A stretch of 64,000 nt of DNA from Bdellovibrionales bacterium GWA1_52_35 (lineage in GTDB: Bacteria > Bdellovibrionota > UBA1018): assembly GCA_001769805.1 (NCBI GenBank), contig MEPO01000032.1, positions 1-64,000 on the forward strand, given 5' to 3'. The translations under genes were made by a program, and so were the position numbers. Below the pieces are notes generated by a model, which was not told the DNA's origin, made no database searches, and saw nothing but the letters and a program-made list of their open reading frames with translations. This document shows positions 58,370-64,000 of this stretch, one piece after another. Each line of letters opens with the position of its first letter. Within the stretch, counting starts at the first letter, position 1.

Positions 58370-59118
58370 GGAAGGCTCTCATTCTCATGCTTTTATTGAC
58401 CCTTGCAGCTCCTTCCGTACAGGCAGAGCAGTATTACCCGTTTAAACATGGGTACTATGGGTTCCGGGACCTCCTGCGCGGCGACAATCTGACTTTGATG
58501 GCGGTGGGCACGGGCCTCACTTTGGTTTCGCTGGGTTTTGATGACCAGATTTACAATTATTTTGACAGGAAGTCCTATTCAATAGGGACTGTTCCCCGCG
58601 AATCCGCAGCCCTTTTTAAACGCGAAATGCTGCCTTCGCTGATTGCGTTGGGCACCCTGACATATGGTTTACTGAGTGATCGTGAGAGGGAGATCGGTTC
58701 CGGCCAGGCGCAGTTTGAAGCAATCGGCTACTATGTCGTTCTGGTCGCTTCGATGAAGTTCCTGACTTTCCGGAATGGCCCTGGAGGCGATTCGCTCAGG
58801 CATGCCTTCCCCTCAGGACAGGTGGGCTTTGTGACGGCTGGGCATCTGACGCGGATGTATGGCTGGGCTTATGGCTTGCCGGTTCTGGCGATCACTTCTG
58901 CTGGTTTTGTGGATTACACGTTCCGAGGTGTGCACTGGATGTCGGATATGATTTTCGGGAGTGTCTTGGGATTTGCGATGGGAGCGGCCTTTGCGGATCA
59001 CCATATTTCTGGGGAAGCGGACGCAGTTGAAATGACTTCGATCATGGCCTATCCGATACTCAGCACGAGTGCGGATTCTGGTCGGAGTTATGGGTTGGGG
59101 GTCCAGGTAAGGTACTAA
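58366..59118 (+). CDS. Degenerate PAP2-superfamily membrane protein
   Basis: 250 residues from GTG 58366. Signal peptide MRKALILMLLLTLAAPSVQA-EQ. The middle has a PAP2-like layout with three hydrophobic segments, but catalytic motifs are altered: FPSGQ (Gln152) replaces PSGH, the K-x6-RP motif is only K131-x4-R136, and GVHWMSD keeps His190 and Asp194 without the usual SR six or seven residues before the His. Lipid phosphatase activity may therefore be lost or changed. The chain ends in a beta-like GLGVQVRY. Co-translated with the barrel gene upstream. Confidence 0.65.
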   Translation: MRKALILMLLLTLAAPSVQAEQYYPFKHGYYGFRDLLRGDNLTLMAVGTGLTLVSLGFDDQIYNYFDRKSYSIGTVPRESAALFKREMLPSLIALGTLTYGLLSDREREIGSGQAQFEAIGYYVVLVASMKFLTFRNGPGGDSLRHAFPSGQVGFVTAGHLTRMYGWAYGLPVLAITSAGFVDYTFRGVHWMSDMIFGSVLGFAMGAAFADHHISGEADAVEMTSIMAYPILSTSADSGRSYGLGVQVRY

Positions 59119-59252
59119 AGGCCGTACGATACCGAATCAATCGGACTGGATTGCAGCGCAGAAAAGTTGCAATATCTAATCGGATGAGTGACGATTCAGC
59201 TGAAATCGCACATTCCTAAGTACTGCCCTCGATCAGGGCCGAGAATAACTCT

Positions 59253-61751
59253 ATGACTCAGATGAAAAATTTGATTTTGTTGTTACTGCTTTGCTCCGGA
59301 TTGCTTATCTCAACGGCTTTCAGCGCGGGATTTAATCAGGGAAATCTGGGCGAGGGGCCAAATGCTAATATGTTCCAAGGGGATTCATATGGCAGTCTCT
59401 CCGATGCCATGCGTGCTTATCAATCTTCTCGGAAAGCTCCGTCTGTTATGGGGCGACCACTGAATTTTTCGGATAATCTAAACAAGGCTACAGGCGAAGA
59501 TAATACTCAGAAATCATTTCAAGCTGAATTTGAAGTACCTCCTCCAGCGCCGAATCTTTTTCAGTCTTTTGTTCAAAAGACAACAGGAGTCCTTTTACCT
59601 ATTTTCGGACAGACTTTATTCAATCGAGTGAATACATTTGCTGAGCAGCAGTCTGCCCCGATTCCAGCTGATTACGTAGTAGGTCCAGGAGACGAGCTGC
59701 TTCTAAAAATTTTTGGTGCATCGGTTGATATTGATCAGCATGTTTTTGTCGATCGCGACGGTATGATTATATTACCGAAGGTAGGACCGGTTTCGGTAGC
59801 GGGAATACGCATGAGTGAGCTTGAAAAGCATCTTAAGCACAGAATTAGTAAAGTTCTGAGTAATTTTCGACTTTTTGTTTCCATGGGACAACTTCGCGGA
59901 ATCGAAGTTTATATAATCGGACAGGCCCGGCATCCAGGTAAATACGTTGTCGGAGGTCTGAGTACCGTGATTAGCGCTCTCTTTTCAACAGGAGGACCAA
60001 GCAGTACTGGTTCACTGCGAGCAATTCAACTCGTGCGTAGTGGCAAGGTGATTGCTACGGTGGATTTATATGAATTTCTGACAAAGGGCGATAGCTCGAA
60101 AGACCGACGACTTCTCAGTGGAGATGTTATTAATATTTTGCCAGTCGGTCCGATGGTTGCCCTGAAAGGTGAGCTCCCGTCACCCGCGATTTTTGAGTTG
60201 AGTCGTGCACCGAATGCGACTTCGCTCAGGGATATCCTTTCTGCCGCCGGAGGAGTGGCTGCTCAGACAGCGCCTCAAAAGCTTTCGTTGGAACGCTTGG
60301 ATCCGGAAAAACAGAAGCCTCTTGTGGTGCAAACGTTGGCTTTGAATGAGGAGGGCTTGAAGACGCCGCTCAAAGACGGAGATATCCTGACTTTTTTTCC
60401 AATTAAGGCAGATTTCGAAAACGCTGTCGCATTGCGTATTCTTGATGAAGATATTGTGAGAGTTCCGGTTACCGCTAGTACTCGGATCAAAGACGTGCTG
60501 CCTACCCGCGAAGCAATGTTGACGAGCGGCTATTTTTTGCGCCGTTTTGGTATTATTTGTAAGCCAGCAGAGTTGGATACTATCCGGACAAGCGCTCGTG
60601 CAGGCTTAAGTAATTCGCAAGCAGTGCAAAACCCATCAAAAATTCAAAATGCGCCTTCTGGGCAAAGCCAGGCGCAAAGCCAAATGCCTGCTCAGAACAC
60701 AGGAACGCCTCTGCCGATGAACTGCTTTCCGGCTTCCCTCGATAAAGATTTGTCCAAGGAAGTCGGAGGCGAGAATGATATCAGCCGGATTAGGCGCTTC
60801 AACGGAATTGATCAAATTAATTGGGAGCATGCAATTATTGAACGTCCAAACCCAATGGAGTTCACGACGGAGATAATCCCATTTAATTTAGGGAAAGCTA
60901 TCGCCGGCGATGAACTTAGTAATTTGTTGCTGCAGCCCGGAGATGCAATTACGGTGTTCAGCCAGCAAGACATTGCAGTTCCGATTGAGCGCCAAACACA
61001 AATTGTCAGAATTCAAGGTGAAGTGAAAGCGCCCGGAGTTTACCAGTTGCAGCCCGGTGAAACGTTAAAAGCTTTGGTCGCGCGCGCCGGAGGCGTTACG
61101 GCTAATGCTTATAATTATGGGACGGAGCTTTCGAGGCAATCGGTGAAAGTTCGACAAAGGGAGAACCTGAATACCATCATTAATCGTCTTGAGGCGCAAC
61201 TCTCTATGGAGAGCGCCAAAGCACTTGCAGGAGCAACTCAAACAGCCGAAATATCGCAAGTATCAGCAATAAATGAACAATACACACGAAGTTTTCAAGC
61301 AAAAATCGAACGTTTGAAGCAAATGATGCCCAGCGGTCGCATTTCGCTTGAGATGGATCCTTCTGAGCCGGAATTTCCCGATTTTAAATTGACTGATGGA
61401 GATGAAATCAAAATTCCGACTGAGCCGGGGTATGTATCAGTGGTCGGTGCCGTTCTGAACGAGAATGTGTTGATTTTTCATCCGGGTCGAAAAGCATCGA
61501 ACTATCTTGATGTTGCTGGTCTGGCAGAGAATGCTGAAACCCACGAAATATTCATTGTCAGGGCCGATGGATCAATTGAGCCTCCGAGTGCAAAAAGAGC
61601 CAAGGTATATCCAGGAGATACGATTGTAGTTCCTGAGAAATTTTATAAGGAATCCGGGTATTCGATTTTCATGAAAGGACTTAAGGACTGGACGCAGGTT
61701 TTCTTTCAGCTTGGGTTAGGTGCTGCAGCAGTTCATACATTGAACAAATGA
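59253..61751 (+). CDS. Polysaccharide export outer-membrane protein with SLBB domains
   Basis: 832 residues. A Wza-like channel for capsule or exopolysaccharide. Signal peptide (MTQMKNLILLLLLCSGLLISTAFSA-GF). Poly_export domain at about 138-215 (YVVGPGDELLLKIFGASVD... DRDGMIILPKVGPVSVAG), then three or four SLBB units (VYIIGQARHPGKYVV, VALKGELPSPAIFELS, VRIQGEVKAPGVYQLQPGE, VSVVGAVLNENVLIF). Much longer than E. coli Wza (379) because of repeated SLBB units and a Gln/Ser-rich linker around 450-480. No lipobox Cys, unlike Wza. AT-richer than the preceding genes. First of the polysaccharide genes. Confidence 0.85.
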   Translation: MTQMKNLILLLLLCSGLLISTAFSAGFNQGNLGEGPNANMFQGDSYGSLSDAMRAYQSSRKAPSVMGRPLNFSDNLNKATGEDNTQKSFQAEFEVPPPAPNLFQSFVQKTTGVLLPIFGQTLFNRVNTFAEQQSAPIPADYVVGPGDELLLKIFGASVDIDQHVFVDRDGMIILPKVGPVSVAGIRMSELEKHLKHRISKVLSNFRLFVSMGQLRGIEVYIIGQARHPGKYVVGGLSTVISALFSTGGPSSTGSLRAIQLVRSGKVIATVDLYEFLTKGDSSKDRRLLSGDVINILPVGPMVALKGELPSPAIFELSRAPNATSLRDILSAAGGVAAQTAPQKLSLERLDPEKQKPLVVQTLALNEEGLKTPLKDGDILTFFPIKADFENAVALRILDEDIVRVPVTASTRIKDVLPTREAMLTSGYFLRRFGIICKPAELDTIRTSARAGLSNSQAVQNPSKIQNAPSGQSQAQSQMPAQNTGTPLPMNCFPASLDKDLSKEVGGENDISRIRRFNGIDQINWEHAIIERPNPMEFTTEIIPFNLGKAIAGDELSNLLLQPGDAITVFSQQDIAVPIERQTQIVRIQGEVKAPGVYQLQPGETLKALVARAGGVTANAYNYGTELSRQSVKVRQRENLNTIINRLEAQLSMESAKALAGATQTAEISQVSAINEQYTRSFQAKIERLKQMMPSGRISLEMDPSEPEFPDFKLTDGDEIKIPTEPGYVSVVGAVLNENVLIFHPGRKASNYLDVAGLAENAETHEIFIVRADGSIEPPSAKRAKVYPGDTIVVPEKFYKESGYSIFMKGLKDWTQVFFQLGLGAAAVHTLNK

Positions 61752-61766
61752 TCGGGTGGCGGACAA

Positions 61767-62705
61767 ATGGGTGATCCAATGCATTCTGGAGCATATGAAG
61801 AGAGAGCGCAGTTTATCGAGCTGTTAACTGAGTTTGGGCATGACTGGAAGGTGGTATTTGGGATTCCATTTGGGCTTTGCCTGATTGCTGCGGTAATAAG
61901 CTTCCTTCTTCCGTCTCAGTTTACAGCAAAGACGATGGTGTTGCCGCCTCAACAACAGCCATCAGCTGCGACTGCGATCTTAGACCAACTTGGGCCATTA
62001 GCGGGCATGGCCGCAAGCGCTTCTGGTTTGAAAAGCCCGAGTGATTTGTATGCAGCCTTCCTCAAAAGCGCGACTGTCCGTGATAGTTTAATTACAAAAT
62101 TCAAGTTGCAAGATAAGTATGGCGAAAAGCTGCGCTCCGATGCACATAAGGTATTAAGTAAGCATATCGATATCTCAGTGGATAAGGTATCAGGATTGAT
62201 TTCGATTTCTGCAACCGATCGGGATCCGAAATTTGCAGCGGATCTTGCCAATGCTCACATGGAAGCAATGCAGGGATTGTTAGGACGACTTTCACTTTCT
62301 GATGCCCAACAACGGCGAAAATTTTTTGCCGAGCAGGTGAATTCGGTTTCTGAGAAGCCATTTCGAGATGTACGAGTGCAGGAACTGATTTTAAGTTCAA
62401 TGATTCGCCAGTATGAACTGGCCAGAATAGATGAAGCTAAGGAAGGTCCGTTATTACAGCAGGTGGACGTCGCGACGCCCCCGGATAAGCGTTCGAAACC
62501 GATGCGTGGACTCATCGTATTGATTGCGGCATTAGTGGGGCTTGTAATTGGTATAATTCTGAGTTTATTTAAGCAGGCCGTGCGTCAGACACGGAGTAAT
62601 CCTGTCGATAGCGAGAGAATGGATAAACTGCAGGAGGCTTGGGGTTCCGCCTGGCGGGCGATGATGGATTTAGGAAAAAGAAATTCTAGCCGGCGGCATG
62701 TTTAA
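61767..62705 (+). CDS. Wzz-type chain-length protein with shortened coiled coil
   Basis: 312 residues; a polysaccharide co-polymerase of the inner membrane. Transmembrane segments at about 30-48 and 248-268 flank the periplasmic part (VISFLLPSQFTAKTMVLPP, then QYELARIDEAKEGPLLQQVDVATPPDKRSKP, both conserved). Homologues usually have 100 or more residues of coiled coil between RRKFFAEQ and the RDVRVQE region; here FAEQVNSVSEKPFRDVR joins them almost directly. The deletion is in frame. Follows the Wza-like gene by 15 bases and overlaps the convergent flippase by 20. Confidence 0.8.
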   Translation: MGDPMHSGAYEERAQFIELLTEFGHDWKVVFGIPFGLCLIAAVISFLLPSQFTAKTMVLPPQQQPSAATAILDQLGPLAGMAASASGLKSPSDLYAAFLKSATVRDSLITKFKLQDKYGEKLRSDAHKVLSKHIDISVDKVSGLISISATDRDPKFAADLANAHMEAMQGLLGRLSLSDAQQRRKFFAEQVNSVSEKPFRDVRVQELILSSMIRQYELARIDEAKEGPLLQQVDVATPPDKRSKPMRGLIVLIAALVGLVIGIILSLFKQAVRQTRSNPVDSERMDKLQEAWGSAWRAMMDLGKRNSSRRHV

Positions 62706-64000
62706 GGTGATTCATTATCTTTGCTGATAGTTGTTTAAGTAGCCCTTTAAGCGACTGGTGGTGAATTAGTAGAGTTAAAAAAAACATTAAAAAACTCACC
62801 CAGAAAAACCGCGGTTCTCCGAAAGAGGCAACAGTAGCCTGCACAAGCAATAGTAGAGCTGAAAAAAGTAATTTGGGCAAATCAACTTGAATGGACACAA
62901 ATTTGTTCAATTCTAAAAAGCGATAGCCAACGATAAAAGTATACGAGGCGAAACCCGCAACAGATGCTCCCAAAATCCCGAAGGGTTTTATCAGAAGTAT
63001 ACATAAAACAACATTGACCATGGCTCCGGCAATAGTAGTTCTCATCGTGATTGCATTTCTTTTGGCCGCAAAGAAAATGGTGCCTATAAATGCGGAGTAA
63101 CAGCTGGCGACTGCTGCTAAAATCAAAAATGGTGAATAAATCCAAGCCGAATAGAATTCACCGATTAACAGTAATTTAGACAAGTACGGAGCTAGCGCAA
63201 TCATCAAAGAGCCGAATATAAGTATTAGCGCAGAAACGGATTTGAATACTTCAGAATAAAACTGATCGCGCCCATTTTCATCGTATGTTGCAGAAGCGGA
63301 AATCTGCCACGATTGCTGAAACATGGTCGTTAGTAAATTTACTGATGCGGGAAGTTTGCTTGCAGCGGTAAATAGACCCGCAGCTGCAACATCGCGATAC
63401 TCCAAAACAAAAAATCGTCCAGATACATTAATAAGCCACCAAGAAATTAGACCCGGAACGAGTGGTAGGCTAAATGCGCACATTTGCTTCATTAGCATGC
63501 GATCAATAGCTGTGTACCGAATCATCGAATACATTTTTCCAAAAAAGAAAAGAACGATAATAGAGAGCAGGTTCGAAAATATGATTGCCAATAAGTAACC
63601 TGTGATTCCGCTTTTATTGTAAATGAGCAGGAAATAACTGAAAATCAAAAGAGCAAACGCATTTAAAACGCTGCTAAAGAAGAAAAGCCGGATCTCATTA
63701 ATGCCTCGGGCAAACATCCCCAGAAGCTGCCTTGTTGCGCTAGTAGCGTAAAGAAAGCAAAAGCAAAGTGCAATATTGTTAGAAAAAGATGAGACAAAGA
63801 ATGGATAAAGAAAAAAAACAAAAAGAACTCCAATTATAACTATAGCCAGACCATTGCTCAATATAGCAGACTTTGATGAATTTTTATCGAGAGCGTAGCG
63901 TAATGCTGATTCGCTGATACTCAGAGTAAGGATCGGTACAAGTAACTCAGTTGTGCTATTCAATAGTTCAACAAAGCCGAACTGTTCTTTAGACAGAACA
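62686..64000 (-). CDS. Oligosaccharide flippase, Wzx/MATE-like (5' end beyond window)
   Basis: The frame is open to the right edge, so the N-terminus is missing; about 438 codons are visible. At least ten hydrophobic segments, with YGxxE-like FGFVELLNSTTELLVPILTLSISESALRYAL near the start, ARGINEIRLFF, and FVLEYRDVAAAGLFTAASKLP. This is the polysaccharide biosynthesis flippase fold that moves lipid-linked repeat units across the inner membrane. The codons are AT-rich. It faces the Wza/Wzz pair, so the cluster is split over both strands. Confidence 0.85.
   Translation of the reverse strand, partial: VLSKEQFGFVELLNSTTELLVPILTLSISESALRYALDKNSSKSAILSNGLAIVIIGVLFVFFLYPFFVSSFSNNIALCFCFLYATSATRQLLGMFARGINEIRLFFFSSVLNAFALLIFSYFLLIYNKSGITGYLLAIIFSNLLSIIVLFFFGKMYSMIRYTAIDRMLMKQMCAFSLPLVPGLISWWLINVSGRFFVLEYRDVAAAGLFTAASKLPASVNLLTTMFQQSWQISASATYDENGRDQFYSEVFKSVSALILIFGSLMIALAPYLSKLLLIGEFYSAWIYSPFLILAAVASCYSAFIGTIFFAAKRNAITMRTTIAGAMVNVVLCILLIKPFGILGASVAGFASYTFIVGYRFLELNKFVSIQVDLPKLLFSALLLLVQATVASFGEPRFFWVSFLMFFLTLLIHHQSLKGLLKQLSAKIMNHLKHAAG

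Noticed and set aside
59225-59239. Hairpin GCCCT-CGATC-AGGGC before the Wza-like gene
   Set aside because: Short, with no T tract and no neighbouring motif; may be chance.

Overview
No rRNA, tRNA, phage or insertion sequence is visible, so the organism is judged from gene content only. The window is a dense Gram-negative genome of moderate GC with short intergenic gaps and no gene-free stretch above 300 bases. It has many lipoproteins, outer-membrane barrels, a CusCBA metal efflux system, a pseudo-receiver/PilZ protein and small XRE regulators with a V4R-like C-terminus. This mix fits Bdellovibrionota or a related former deltaproteobacterial lineage. That is an inference from gene style, not a marker-gene assignment.

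Layout. 1-3.8 kb: the end of a repeat-rich protein with its terminator, a P-loop kinase-like protein, an L,D-transpeptidase, then a two-gene unit of a SAM methyltransferase and a GNAT/LuxI-like acyl-transferase candidate. 3.8-9.8 kb (minus strand): two paralogous XRE/V4R-like regulators bracketing a histidine kinase and an alpha/beta hydrolase, then a large exported protein with a polymorphic-toxin-like C-terminus and a small secreted protein. 9.9-19.7 kb: TatD nuclease with a GDT1-type transporter, an RlmM-like methyltransferase, a lipoprotein hydrolase, and the cusCBA operon beside a LOG-family protein. 19.7-31.4 kb: a B12-type radical SAM protein, the PilZ protein, aconitase, a lipoprotein with a caspase-like His/Cys pair, and a dikinase with glucan-water-dikinase domain order next to an MFS transporter. 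31.5-40.8 kb: membrane pyrophosphatase, HtpX, an RRM protein, a lytic-transglycosylase-like protein, a CoA-transferase and small stress or regulatory genes. 40.8-48.1 kb: the NiFe-hydrogenase maturation set hypF-C-D-E-A, phosphofructokinase, and hypB on the opposite strand, with a divergent ArsR-rhodanese regulator. 48.2-59.1 kb: a receiver protein, Kup, and a run of exported barrels and lipoproteins ending in a degenerate PAP2 protein. 59.2-64 kb: an AT-richer polysaccharide export locus (Wza-like, Wzz-like, flippase).

How the genes fit together. The best candidate for an undescribed system is the 2.2-9.3 kb island. There a possible acyl-signal synthase and a methyltransferase face a block of V4R-like ligand-sensing regulators, a kinase and a hydrolase; this could be a self-contained chemical signalling module. 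Pyrophosphate use recurs: the membrane pyrophosphatase and a phosphofructokinase with the G/K active-site pair are both present. The hyp genes imply a NiFe hydrogenase encoded elsewhere. The last 5 kb look like the start of an exopolysaccharide cluster that continues past the window.
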